Positions 18,488 through 26,526 of a stretch of DNA of 64,000 bases are shown here, piece after piece. The translations under genes and the position numbers were made by a program. Source of the DNA: JANNSX01 sp041397825 (GTDB lineage Bacteria > Pseudomonadota > Alphaproteobacteria > Rhizobiales > Hyphomicrobiaceae); the NCBI GenBank assembly GCA_041397825.1, contig JAWKVX010000007.1, forward strand, positions 124,001-188,000, written 5' to 3'. The notes below the pieces were generated by a model, which did no database searches, was not told the origin of the DNA, and saw only the letters and a program-made list of their open reading frames with translations. Every line of letters starts with the position of its first letter. Position 1 is the stretch's first letter.

Positions 18488-19306
18488 ATGCAACTTGCCG
18501 GTCCGCTGGTTCTGGTGGGGGCGGGCAATATGGGGGGCGCCCTGCTGAAGGGGTGGCTGGACCGCGGCTTGGCGGCGTCCGACGTGCTGGTGCAGGATCC
18601 CGTGCCGCCAGCCCCGATGGTCGAGCTGATGTCGGCGCGCGGCATCGCCTGGAGTGCGGCCCTGGAAGCCGTCGACCGCACACCGAGCGTCATTCTGCTT
18701 GCCGTCAAGCCGCAGATCATGGACGACGTCGTGCCGTCGGTGGTGGGGCTCTGCCGTCCTGAGACGGTCGTTCTCTCCGTTGCCGCCGGTCGCACGATCC
18801 GGAGCCTCGCCCAGCACTTTCCCGCCAACACCGCCATCGTTCGCACCATTCCGAACACGCCGGCCTCTGTTGGGCGCGGCATCACGGTCGCGGTAGCCAA
18901 TCCGGCCGTCACGGACTCGCAGCGCCGGCTTTGCCAGGAGCTTCTCGAGGCCGTCGGATCGGTCGGATGGGTTGACGACGAGCGCCTGATCGACGCGGCG
19001 ACCGCCGTGTCCGGCTCGGGCCCGGCCTACGTCTTTCTGCTCGCGGAATGTCTGGAAGGGGCGGCTCTCGCGGCCGGCCTGCCGGCCGACCTCGCGCGCC
19101 GGCTGGCGCGGGAAACCGTATCGGGTGCGGGAGAGCTGTTGCGCCAGTCCGATCGCGACGCCGCCACGCTCCGTGAGAACGTCACCTCGCCGAAGGGCAC
19201 GACGGCGGCGGCACTGGAGGTCTTGATGGGACCGGGTGCCATGCCCGAGCTGATGGCTCGGGCTGTGAAGGCCGCGAAGGATCGGGCAGAGGAACTGGCC
19301 AAATAG
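18488..19306 (+). CDS. proC: Pyrroline-5-carboxylate reductase
   Basis: A 272-aa enzyme for the last step of proline synthesis. The Rossmann motif is VGAGNMGGALLKGWL, followed by ILAVKPQIMDDVV, the dimer region RTIPNTPASVGRGIT, and the P5CR signature SGSGPAYVFLLAE through TSPKGTTAAALEVL. Length and motif order are normal. Confidence 0.95.
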   Translation: MQLAGPLVLVGAGNMGGALLKGWLDRGLAASDVLVQDPVPPAPMVELMSARGIAWSAALEAVDRTPSVILLAVKPQIMDDVVPSVVGLCRPETVVLSVAAGRTIRSLAQHFPANTAIVRTIPNTPASVGRGITVAVANPAVTDSQRRLCQELLEAVGSVGWVDDERLIDAATAVSGSGPAYVFLLAECLEGAALAAGLPADLARRLARETVSGAGELLRQSDRDAATLRENVTSPKGTTAAALEVLMGPGAMPELMARAVKAAKDRAEELAK

Positions 19307-19402
19307 GCGGGCTGGCCTCTGGCGGCGTTCCGTCCGCGTGGTCGGCTGGCAGACGGCAGTTCGCTACGGTAGATTGCCGTGATCAGAAAAGGAGCACGCC
19401 CA

Positions 19403-20059
19403 ATGCTCGACCCAACATCCCCGCAAGACCGGGCTATCGCCGCGCTGATGCGACTGGCCGAATCCCGGCCCTGGCGCGAGATCTTCATGGCCGATATTGC
19501 CCGCGAGGCCGGGCTCGCCTATGCGGAGCTCGTTGACCAGTTCCAGTGTAAAGCTGATGTCCTGGCCGCCTTCGTCAAGAGGGTCGATCGGGAGGTCGAG
19601 GAGCGGATGGCGGCTAAGCCGTCGAGCGACGGCCCCCGTGATCGCCTGTTCGACGCCTTGATGACGCGCTTCGATGTTCTGCAGCCCTATCGCCCAGCAC
19701 TGCGCCGGCTGACCGACGAGGCGCCCGGTATCGTCACCGGCCTCAATCCGAGGGTCGTGGCCCGCTCGCTCCGATCCAGCCTCGAGGCGGCACGCATCGA
19801 TCAAAGTGGCGGCCTCGGTTGCGTCAAGCTCGCCGGCCTCGCCGGCGTCTACGCCCGGACGTTGCGGACCTGGCTCGAGGACGACGACCCCGGTCAGTCG
19901 CGGACCATGGCCAAGCTCGACCGGCAGCTCCGCTCGGGCGAGCAGGCGATCAAGACGGTCGAGGACATCTGTGTGGGCCTCGCTCGTCTGGCCGACGCGT
20001 TCCGGAAACGGCGGAGCGGCACCCGTGAGACGCCTGCGCCGCCGGAGAGGCCGGCCTGA
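19403..20059 (+). CDS. TetR-like transcriptional regulator
   Basis: 218 aa. The N-terminal helix-turn-helix-like stretch (ALMRLAESRPWREIFMADIAREAGLAYAELVDQF) fits TetR regulators, though the usual HTH consensus is loose. The C-terminal ligand-binding half is alpha-helical (MTRFDVLQPYRPALRRL). The start is the ATG at 19403, eight bases after AAAAGGAG; an in-frame start at 19379 lacks a ribosome site. COQ9-like proteins share this N-terminal fold and are an alternative reading. Target genes unknown. Confidence 0.65.
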   Translation: MLDPTSPQDRAIAALMRLAESRPWREIFMADIAREAGLAYAELVDQFQCKADVLAAFVKRVDREVEERMAAKPSSDGPRDRLFDALMTRFDVLQPYRPALRRLTDEAPGIVTGLNPRVVARSLRSSLEAARIDQSGGLGCVKLAGLAGVYARTLRTWLEDDDPGQSRTMAKLDRQLRSGEQAIKTVEDICVGLARLADAFRKRRSGTRETPAPPERPA

Positions 20060-20106
20060 GCCACCCACTCCCCTCCAGAGCCAAGTGATACGAAGGATCT
20101 CCCGAC

Positions 20107-20463
20107 ATGACCGAAAGCCCGCCGGGCCCGCCCATCGCCTTCGACGACTTCCTCAAAGTGGACGTTCGCGTCGGGACGATCGTAGAGGCCCTGCCGTTCC
20201 CGGAGGCCCGCAAGCCCGCCTACAAGCTCAAGATCGATTTCGGGCTGGCGATCGGCGTGAAGCGGTCCTCGGCTCAGATCGCGGTGCACTACGAGGCCGA
20301 AGCGCTTATCGGCCAGCAGGTCGCGGCGGTCGTCAACTTTCCGCCGCGCCAGATCGGGCCATTCATGTCCGAGGTGCTGACCCTGGGATTTGCCGATGCA
20401 GCGGGCGCGGTCGTGCTGATCCAGCCCGAGCGTCCGGTGCCGAACGGCAGCCGCATGCATTGA
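20107..20463 (+). CDS. csaA: tRNA-binding protein CsaA
   Basis: 118 aa, a free-standing EMAP-II/tRNA-binding OB fold: FDDFLKVDVRVGTIVEA, KIDFGLAIGVKRSSAQI, AVVNFPPRQIGPFMSEVLTLGF. Homologous to the tRNA-binding domain of MetRS; CsaA has export-related chaperone activity in Bacillus. Convergent with the histidine kinase downstream. Confidence 0.9.
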   Translation: MTESPPGPPIAFDDFLKVDVRVGTIVEALPFPEARKPAYKLKIDFGLAIGVKRSSAQIAVHYEAEALIGQQVAAVVNFPPRQIGPFMSEVLTLGFADAAGAVVLIQPERPVPNGSRMH

Positions 20464-20493
20464 GCGGCGCGGGTAGGAGCCCCGTCTCGCGGG

Positions 20494-21882
20494 TCAGACA
20501 GGCACCCGGACGACGGCTCTCAGCCCTCCGAGATCGCTGTCCTCGAGCCAGATATCGCCGCCATGCACGTGAGCGATGTCTCGAGCAATGGCGAGGCCCA
20601 GCCCAGTATGGCCCTGCTCGACGCTGCGCCCCTTCTCGATCCGGAAGAATGGACGGAACACCATCTCGCGTTGGTCGGGAGGAATGCCGGGTCCGTTGTC
20701 GTCGACCTCGACCTTGAGCCATTCCTTGTTCTGGGTCACCGTGATGACGACGTGATCGGCGTAGCGGCAGGCATTGGATACGAGATTGGAGACGGCGCGC
20801 TTGAAATTCTGCCGCCTGAGCAGCACAGGGGATTTCTTCTTGCGCCGGAACCGAAGCTCGATCGGCTTGCCGAAACGACGCGACTCGTCCCGAATCTCCT
20901 CGACGACCTCGCGAATGTCGGTCGGCTTCGTCTCCTCGCCGCTGCCGCCTTTGGCGAAGGCCATGTAGTCCTCGAGCATCAACTGCATTTCGTCGATGTC
21001 GAGCTTCAGGGCGCCGGTATCCTGCCCTTCGCCGAGTAGCGCGATCTCGAGCCTGAATCGTGTCAAGATGGTTCTCAGATCGTGGCTGACACCTGCCAGC
21101 ATCGTCGTGCGCTGCTCGAGATGCTTCTCGATGCGGTCCCGCATCTCGCCGAAGGCGAGGGCGGCCTGACGGACCTCGCGCGCGCCACGGGGCCGGAAAT
21201 CGGCCGGTAGCGGCCGGCCCTTGCCGAAGGCGTCGGCGGCATCGGCGAGTCGAAGGATCGGCTTGATCTGGTTTCTCAGAAACAGGATCGCGACCGTCAG
21301 CAGTACCAGCGAGGTGCCGACCATCCACATCAGGAAGATGTGCGAGTTCGAGGCATAAGTCTGGCTCCGTGTCGCCAGGAACCTGAGCACGGCATCCTCG
21401 ACCCGGATGCGGATGTCCACGAGACGCGAGTTGCCGACGGTGTCGATCCAGAATGGATAGGTGATCTGTTTCCGGATCTCGCTCGACAGGGTGCGATCGA
21501 GCAGATCGAAGAACGGCTTCGGCCTCGCCGGCGGCAAGTCGGTAGCCGGTAAGACCTGCAGCGACAGTCGCATGCGTTGATCCGCCATCTCGACCAAGCC
21601 GCGATACTCGTCGTCGTTACGATATGACTTGTAGGTATCGATGACGGCCGCGATGTCGCCGGCTGTCGCCTCGGAAAGCCGCCGCGTGACCGATTCCCAA
21701 TGGCGTTCCATGAACACGAAGGCGACGACGGACTCCAGCAGCACGATCGGCGCAATGATGATGATGAGCGCCCGCGCGTAGAGGCCCTTCGGCATCAGCT
21801 CTGAGCCGAGCGCTGCGATCCGCTTCAAGGTCTGGCGGATGGGCCGCGTCAACACCGAGGTATCGTGTGGAAGTGCAACCAT
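20494..21882 (-). CDS. EnvZ-type sensor histidine kinase
   Basis: A 462-aa membrane sensor. TM1 is at about residues 35-58 and TM2 at 181-202, flanking a periplasmic sensor of about 120 residues; a HAMP region follows; the phosphoacceptor is His267 in GVSHDLRT; the ATPase boxes are NLVSNACRY, DDNGPGIP and GHTGLGLA. The start overlaps the response regulator stop by one base (TGATG), giving coupled translation. It likely senses an envelope or osmotic signal. Confidence 0.9.
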   Translation of the reverse strand: MVALPHDTSVLTRPIRQTLKRIAALGSELMPKGLYARALIIIIAPIVLLESVVAFVFMERHWESVTRRLSEATAGDIAAVIDTYKSYRNDDEYRGLVEMADQRMRLSLQVLPATDLPPARPKPFFDLLDRTLSSEIRKQITYPFWIDTVGNSRLVDIRIRVEDAVLRFLATRSQTYASNSHIFLMWMVGTSLVLLTVAILFLRNQIKPILRLADAADAFGKGRPLPADFRPRGAREVRQAALAFGEMRDRIEKHLEQRTTMLAGVSHDLRTILTRFRLEIALLGEGQDTGALKLDIDEMQLMLEDYMAFAKGGSGEETKPTDIREVVEEIRDESRRFGKPIELRFRRKKKSPVLLRRQNFKRAVSNLVSNACRYADHVVITVTQNKEWLKVEVDDNGPGIPPDQREMVFRPFFRIEKGRSVEQGHTGLGLAIARDIAHVHGGDIWLEDSDLGGLRAVVRVPV

Positions 21883-22607
21883 CAGTCCGAATGAAGGATA
21901 TAGCCTTTGCCACGTACGGTCTGCAGGTAGACGGGATTGGAAGGGTCGACCTCGATCTTGCGTCTGAGGCGATTGATCTGGACATCCACCGCCCGCTCGC
22001 TGCCGGTGGTGTCGCCGGTGATGAGCTCATGCCGCGGTATGGTCATGCCGCGGCGGCCGGCGAAGAGGCGAAGCAGGTCGCGCTCCCGCTCGGTGAGCTT
22101 GATGGTCTCCTCGCCCTGCTTGAGTTCGCCGCGGCCGATGTGGAACGTGTAGTCACCCATCCGGATCTCCTCCCGGGGAGACTTGTCGCCGTGCTGACGT
22201 TTCAGGATGTTGTTCAGGCGCAGCAGCAGCTCGCGGGGCTCGAAGGGCTTGCCGAGGTAGTCGTCGACGCCGGCTTCGAGGCCCTTGATGCGGTTCTCGG
22301 CCTCGCTCAGCGCCGTCAACATCAGAATCGGGACTTGCGACTGGCCCTTGAGCTCCCGCGCGAAATCGAAACCGTTGAGCTCGCCGGGCATCATGACGTC
22401 GAGGATGACGAGGTCGAAGGCGAGGCCCCGCATGGAGCTGCGGGCCGCCTCGACCTGCGCGGACGTCGTCACGCGAAAGCCGTTGTGCTGGAGATAGCTT
22501 GCGAGGAGGTCGCGAATGCGCAGGTCGTCGTCGACGATCAGCACATGCGGGGCATTGTCAGGCAACGCCTGCGGCTGTTTGTTGAGCTGTGCAGCGGTAT
22601 CGTTCAT
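21882..22607 (-). CDS. OmpR-type response regulator
   Basis: 241 aa: receiver domain with acidic pair in LIVDDDLR and phosphoacceptor Asp70 (LVILDVMMP), then a winged-helix DNA-binding domain (LTERERDLLRLFAGRRG, ERAVDVQINRLRRKIE, LQTVRGKGYIL). Partner of the kinase directly downstream; it overlaps the end of marR by four bases, so marR-ompR-envZ form one operon. Confidence 0.92.
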   Translation of the reverse strand: MNDTAAQLNKQPQALPDNAPHVLIVDDDLRIRDLLASYLQHNGFRVTTSAQVEAARSSMRGLAFDLVILDVMMPGELNGFDFARELKGQSQVPILMLTALSEAENRIKGLEAGVDDYLGKPFEPRELLLRLNNILKRQHGDKSPREEIRMGDYTFHIGRGELKQGEETIKLTERERDLLRLFAGRRGMTIPRHELITGDTTGSERAVDVQINRLRRKIEVDPSNPVYLQTVRGKGYILHSD

Positions 22608-23152
22608 GTCTCGGTCTTCCCTTTGGCTCCGCTGTCCTCGCGATGGATCAAGGCTTCGACGGCCGCCTGCTCGCCGCGATCGATCAGCGCGAGCATCAGG
22701 CGCGCCATGGTGTCGGCGCCACCTTGGCCGGCAAGCTCGATAGCCTTGCCGATGCGCTGCTTCTGCGGCTCCATCAGGCGCTCGGCGAGCTGTGCGCCTT
22801 TGTCTGTCGTGAAAAGCAGCCGCTCTCGCCGGTCGCTCGTGCCCGCACGTTGCTCGATGTAGCCCTGTTCCACCAGCTGCTTCAAGACGCGTGCGAGGCT
22901 CTGCTTCGTTATCTTCAGGATGTCGAGAAGGTCAGCGACCCTGAGACCGGGGTAGCGATTGACGAAGTGCAGCACGCGATGATGGGCGCGACCGAAGCCG
23001 AACTCGGCGAGAATCTTGTCGGGTCCGGCGGTGAAATCGCGGTAGGCGAAGAACAATAGCTCGATGAGCTCGACAATCCGCGGGGCGAGGCCAGCCGCAG
23101 TCTCACGCCGCAGATCGGCGTCGGATATGGGCGCTGAAGTTATGTCAGTCAT
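22604..23152 (-). CDS. MarR-family transcriptional regulator
   Basis: 182 aa. Winged helix: GRAHHRVLHFVNRYPGLRVADLLDILKITKQSLARVLKQLVEQGYIEQR, wing SDRRERLLFTTDKG. The ATG at 23152 is chosen because upstream sequence is non-coding and the palindrome covering this start looks like its own operator. It is divergent from ilvE and heads the operon with ompR-envZ. The ligand is unknown; autoregulation and control of ilvE are inferred. Confidence 0.88.
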   Translation of the reverse strand: MTDITSAPISDADLRRETAAGLAPRIVELIELLFFAYRDFTAGPDKILAEFGFGRAHHRVLHFVNRYPGLRVADLLDILKITKQSLARVLKQLVEQGYIEQRAGTSDRRERLLFTTDKGAQLAERLMEPQKQRIGKAIELAGQGGADTMARLMLALIDRGEQAAVEALIHREDSGAKGKTET

Positions 23153-23161
23153 GTTGACATA
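23141..23161. promoter_or_regulatory. Palindrome covering the marR start, likely MarR operator
   Basis: A 21-base site with perfect 7-base arms TATGTCA and TGACATA. It spans the marR start codon (23150-23152) and overlaps the TTGACA -35 candidate of the divergent ilvE promoter. Such placement is typical of MarR autoregulatory operators. Confidence 0.55.
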
Positions 23162-23182
23162 TTTTTGCGTGTTCGCTAGCCT
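23154..23182 (+). promoter_or_regulatory. Candidate sigma-70 promoter toward ilvE
   Basis: TTGACA (23154-23159), 17-base spacer, then TAGCCT as a weak -10. It points to ilvE about 120 bases downstream, and its -35 lies inside the MarR palindrome. Confidence 0.4.
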
Positions 23183-23304
23183 TTGGCAAGAGCATTGCGG
23201 CTCTGGCCCCTGATCCGCAAGAGGCCGTCTTGAGATGTCGCAAGCGGGCAATGATGTTGCGGGAGCGCACCAGCGGATGAACGGCGCACGGGAGGACGAG
23301 GACC

Positions 23305-24204
23305 ATGGCACTTATTCCCTATGACGATCGCGACGGCTTCATCTGGATGGATGGCAAGCTCGTCGCCTGGCGCGATGCCAAGCTGCACGTGCTCAGTCAT
23401 GGCCTGCACTACGCCAGTGCGGTGTTCGAAGGCGAGCGCGCCTATGGCGGCGAGGTCTTCAAGCTGACCGAGCACAATCAGCGGCTGATCGAGAGCGGCA
23501 AGATCCTCGATTTCGATATTCCCTATTCGGTCGCCGAGATCGACCAGGCCTGCCGCGACACCATTGCCGCCAACAAGTTCGTCGACTGCTATGTGCGCCC
23601 GATCGCCTGGCGCGGCAGCGAGGTGATGGGCGTCAGCGCGCAGCAGACGAGCATCCACTTGGCGGTTGCCGTTTGGGAGTGGGGCTCCTATTTCGACCCG
23701 GCGCAGAAGATGAAGGGCATTCGCCTCGCGCGCGCCGTCTATCGCCGTCCCGATCCGGCGACGGCACCGTCGAAGTCGAAGGCGGTCGGTCTCTACATGA
23801 TCTGCACCATCGAGAAGCACCGGGCAGAGCGGGCCGGCTTTGCCGACGCGCTGATGCTCGATTGGCGCGGACGCGTCGCCGAATGCACCGGCGCCAACAT
23901 CTTCCTCATCAAAGACGGCGTGCTCAACACGCCGGTCCCGGACTGCTTCCTCGACGGCATCACGCGCCGGACAGTGATCGCTCTCGCCAAGAAGCGGGGC
24001 TACACGGTGAGTGAGCGGGTGATCATGCCGGACGAGTTGCCCAGCTTCACGGAGTGCTTCATCGTGGGCACGGCCGCCGAGGTGACGCCGGTATCGGAGG
24101 TCGACGGCGTGATCTACAAGCCGGGCACCATCACCGAGACGCTGATGAACGACTATATGGCCGAGGTCCAGCCGAAGAAGGGCAAGCTCGCCAAGGCGAG
24201 CTGA
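23305..24204 (+). CDS. ilvE: Branched-chain amino acid aminotransferase
   Basis: 299-aa fold-type IV PLP enzyme for Ile, Leu and Val. Landmarks: HVLSHGLHYASAVFEGERAY, the PLP lysine K159 in the SKSKAVGLY segment, WRGRVAECTGANIFLIKDG and IVGTAAEVTPV. Ends at a strong terminator hairpin. Divergent from the MarR operon. Confidence 0.93.
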   Translation: MALIPYDDRDGFIWMDGKLVAWRDAKLHVLSHGLHYASAVFEGERAYGGEVFKLTEHNQRLIESGKILDFDIPYSVAEIDQACRDTIAANKFVDCYVRPIAWRGSEVMGVSAQQTSIHLAVAVWEWGSYFDPAQKMKGIRLARAVYRRPDPATAPSKSKAVGLYMICTIEKHRAERAGFADALMLDWRGRVAECTGANIFLIKDGVLNTPVPDCFLDGITRRTVIALAKKRGYTVSERVIMPDELPSFTECFIVGTAAEVTPVSEVDGVIYKPGTITETLMNDYMAEVQPKKGKLAKAS

Positions 24205-24238
24205 GCCGCCGGCAGCTCAAGTCGCCACCCCGACCGCC

Positions 24239-24275
24239 AGACGCCGTTGCCGCAAAGCGACGGCGTCTTCGTTTT
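24239..24275 (+). terminator. Rho-independent terminator of ilvE
   Basis: Perfect 9-bp stem AGACGCCGT/ACGGCGTCT with a 12-base loop followed by TCGTTTT, 35 bases after the ilvE stop. Confidence 0.8.
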
Positions 24276-24359
24276 GGCAACCATGTGGGCGGTCGGCGGT
24301 TGCAGGGCACGCTTGATGGCGCAAGGATCACAGCTTGTTTCTCCTGGAGGAGACCGGTC

Positions 24360-24674
24360 ATGTGCTGCTCGGGGATCGTTCGCCGTGTCGTTGTGTTCCT
24401 GATCCTGGCGAGCCTGCTCAGTGCGCCGGCATTGGCTGGACCGCTGGCTGGCACAGGTCGCAGTTTCGCCCCGGCACCGCTCGTCGAGGTCAAGACCGGC
24501 CTCGAGGCCGGCAAGCTCTGCACCGTCGTCAGGAGTTGCAACTTCTCCCGTAAGGCGGCTGTGCGCGGTTGTCTGTCGAGCTACGCCTGCCGACAGTGTG
24601 ACTTCGTGAAGCGCTGCTCGAAGGGGAAGTGCGAGTGGCGCTCGCGCTGCGGCTGGGGGAGCGCGGGGAGCTGA
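24360..24674 (+). CDS. Small secreted cysteine-rich protein
   Basis: 104 aa with a strong GGAGGAG ribosome site eight bases before the ATG. The signal peptide MCCSGIVRRVVVFLILASLLSAPALAG is followed by a basic mature part with eight cysteines in its last 50 residues (KLC, SC, GC, AC, RQC, RC, KC, RC), suggesting several disulfides. No known family. Alphaproteobacterial genomes carry many such orphan secreted proteins. Confidence 0.65.
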   Translation: MCCSGIVRRVVVFLILASLLSAPALAGPLAGTGRSFAPAPLVEVKTGLEAGKLCTVVRSCNFSRKAAVRGCLSSYACRQCDFVKRCSKGKCEWRSRCGWGSAGS

Positions 24675-24879
24675 GGCCGCCTTCCCGTCGTTGTTCCGAC
24701 GCAGCACGGGCTCTGGTCGGGTGTCGGGCGTGGCTCGACTCCGACGCGCGAAGGGCGGTGGTTCATCTCAGGTCTCGGCGGATGGCCGCCTTCTCGGCAA
24801 TGGCGGAGGGGCGGGACCGATGGCTCAGGAAGCCCTGATAGTCGCGCTATGACACCCCTGGTATTTGAAGGAGCGCGCC

Positions 24880-25119
24880 ATGTCTCTCGCTCGACACTTG
24901 AGCTTCGCTATCCTTGGACTCATCGTTGGTGGCGCACTCGGCGCAGGCCTGGGGCTCCTCGGCGGGCTGGCCTACACAGAGCTTATGGGAACAACCGGTT
25001 TCGAGGGCTATTCCGGTTACGTCGTCATCGCCTGGCTCGTGTGTGGGCTGTTTCTTGGCGCGGTCGTGGGGACGATCATCGGGGCGTGGCGAGGGCGTCA
25101 GGCTAGGGCTTCCGACTAG
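24880..25119 (+). CDS. Small membrane protein, two helices
   Basis: 79 aa. The ATG at 24880 follows GAAGGAG. Two glycine-rich hydrophobic segments (FAILGLIVGGALGAGLGLLGGLAY and YVVIAWLVCGLFLGAVVGTIIGAW) predict a hairpin in the inner membrane with a short basic C-terminus. No family recognised. Its 3' end overlaps the convergent moaE by 17 bases. Confidence 0.65.
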   Translation: MSLARHLSFAILGLIVGGALGAGLGLLGGLAYTELMGTTGFEGYSGYVVIAWLVCGLFLGAVVGTIIGAWRGRQARASD

Positions 25120-25582
25120 GCACCGCTCGCGGCTGCGCCCACCTCTCCCTCGCCTGATCATCGCTCGGCCTGGCGTGGACCCATGTCGTCTCGCCAGAGG
25201 CTCGTTCCTCCCGCTTCCAGAACGGCGCCTCCGTCTTGAGGTAGTCCATCAGAAATCGCGCGGCGTCGAAGGCGGCCTCGCGATGGGCGGAAGCGGTGAT
25301 GACGAGGACGATGTTGTCGCCCGGAACCAGCCGGCCAAATCGGTGGATGACGAGGCTCGCTGTGAGCGGCCAGCGGCGGCAGGCCTCAGCCTCGACATCG
25401 GCGAGCGCACGCTCGGTCATGCCCGGATAGTGCTCCAGCGTCATCGCGGCAATGCGGCTCTCGCCGGCGCCGGCCCGAACGATTCCGGTGAAGGTGGCGA
25501 CGGCGCCGACATCCTGGCCGGACGTCAGCGCCCGTATCTCGGCGGCGATGTCAAAATCGGCCTCTTGAATTCGGGCAGCCAT
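25103..25582 (-). CDS. moaE: Molybdopterin synthase catalytic subunit
   Basis: 159 aa. MoaE converts precursor Z (cPMP) to molybdopterin with MoaD. Visible: VGAVATFTGIVRA, MTLEHYPGMTERAL, HRFGRLVPGDNIVLV, the catalytic Lys-bearing DYLKTEAPFWKREE. Starts four bases after moaD. C-terminal tail beyond the core is Arg/Pro-rich. Confidence 0.93.
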   Translation of the reverse strand: MAARIQEADFDIAAEIRALTSGQDVGAVATFTGIVRAGAGESRIAAMTLEHYPGMTERALADVEAEACRRWPLTASLVIHRFGRLVPGDNIVLVITASAHREAAFDAARFLMDYLKTEAPFWKREERASGETTWVHARPSDDQARERWAQPRAVPSRKP

Positions 25583-25586
25583 CGTC

Positions 25587-25844
25587 TCAGCCGCCCGTCA
25601 CCGGCGGAAAGAAGGCGATCTCGCGGGCACCCCGGATCGAGGCGCTCGGTTGGGCATGTTGCTGGTCGATGGCGATGCGGACGATCTCCGGCTTCTCGAA
25701 GGCGTGGCCGAACTCGGGGCTGCGTCCCTTCAGCCAGCCGATCACGTCCGCCGCCGTCTCGAGATCTGCCGGCAGCTCGACCTGCTCCTCGGCACGCCCG
25801 GCCCGCTCGCGCACCCAGGCGAAATAGCGCAGAGTTACGGTCAT
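25587..25844 (-). CDS. moaD: Molybdopterin synthase sulfur-carrier subunit
   Basis: 85-aa ubiquitin-like protein; the C-terminal VTGG ends in the Gly-Gly that is thiocarboxylated. FAWVRERAGRAEEQV and FFPPVTGG are typical. Located between pgsA (seven bases upstream) and moaE. Confidence 0.92.
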   Translation of the reverse strand: MTVTLRYFAWVRERAGRAEEQVELPADLETAADVIGWLKGRSPEFGHAFEKPEIVRIAIDQQHAQPSASIRGAREIAFFPPVTGG

Positions 25845-25850
25845 TGGTCA

Positions 25851-26468
25851 CTATTCCCGGTCGCTGCCCCGGCCGCCGTTCGGATCGGAGACGGCGTGGT
25901 GCAGGCTCGCCTGCAAATAGGCGTAGCCAGTATAGGCCGTCAGGAGGGCCGAAAACCAGAGCAACACCGTCCCGAGCAGCCAGGGCCCCGAGACCATGGT
26001 CTCTCCGAGAGGCGCGGCGAGCAGGGCTCCGAGCGCCACCATCTGCACCGTCGTCTTCCATTTGGCGAGCTGCGTCACATGCACTGTGACGTCGAGCTCC
26101 GCCAGATACTCACGGAGTCCCGAGACCAGGATTTCGCGCGAGAGGATGATGATGGCCGCCCAGATCGACCAGCCGGTGATGACCTCCTTGGCGACGAGGA
26201 GCAGCAGCACCACACCGACCAGGAGCTTGTCGGCGATCGGATCGAGCATGCGGCCGAGGCTCGACTGCTGATTATAGGCCCGGGCGAAGTAGCCGTCGAA
26301 ATAGTCGCTGATGGCGGCGGCAATGAAGATGATCAGAGCGAGTGCCCAGCCGACATCACCTTCGAAGAGGTACAGCGCCGCGCCGAGCAACGGCACCGCG
26401 ACGATCCTGCCGTAAGTCAGCAGGTTCGGCAGGCTGGTCGGTGACACATAGGTGAGCGTGCGCTCCAT
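25851..26468 (-). CDS. pgsA: CDP-diacylglycerol-glycerol-3-phosphate 3-phosphatidyltransferase
   Basis: 205-aa membrane enzyme for phosphatidylglycerol synthesis. The CDP-alcohol phosphotransferase motif DG-x2-AR-x8-G-x3-D-x3-D is present as DGYFAR followed by GRMLDPIADK. Several hydrophobic helices follow. Gene order uvrC-pgsA-moaD-moaE is conserved in Alphaproteobacteria. Confidence 0.93.
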   Translation of the reverse strand: MERTLTYVSPTSLPNLLTYGRIVAVPLLGAALYLFEGDVGWALALIIFIAAAISDYFDGYFARAYNQQSSLGRMLDPIADKLLVGVVLLLLVAKEVITGWSIWAAIIILSREILVSGLREYLAELDVTVHVTQLAKWKTTVQMVALGALLAAPLGETMVSGPWLLGTVLLWFSALLTAYTGYAYLQASLHHAVSDPNGGRGSDRE

Positions 26469-26526
26469 GGCTGCCTAGGTAGACAGAGAGTCTGGTGGCC
26501 CGTCAACGGCTTAGTAGACGAAATGC

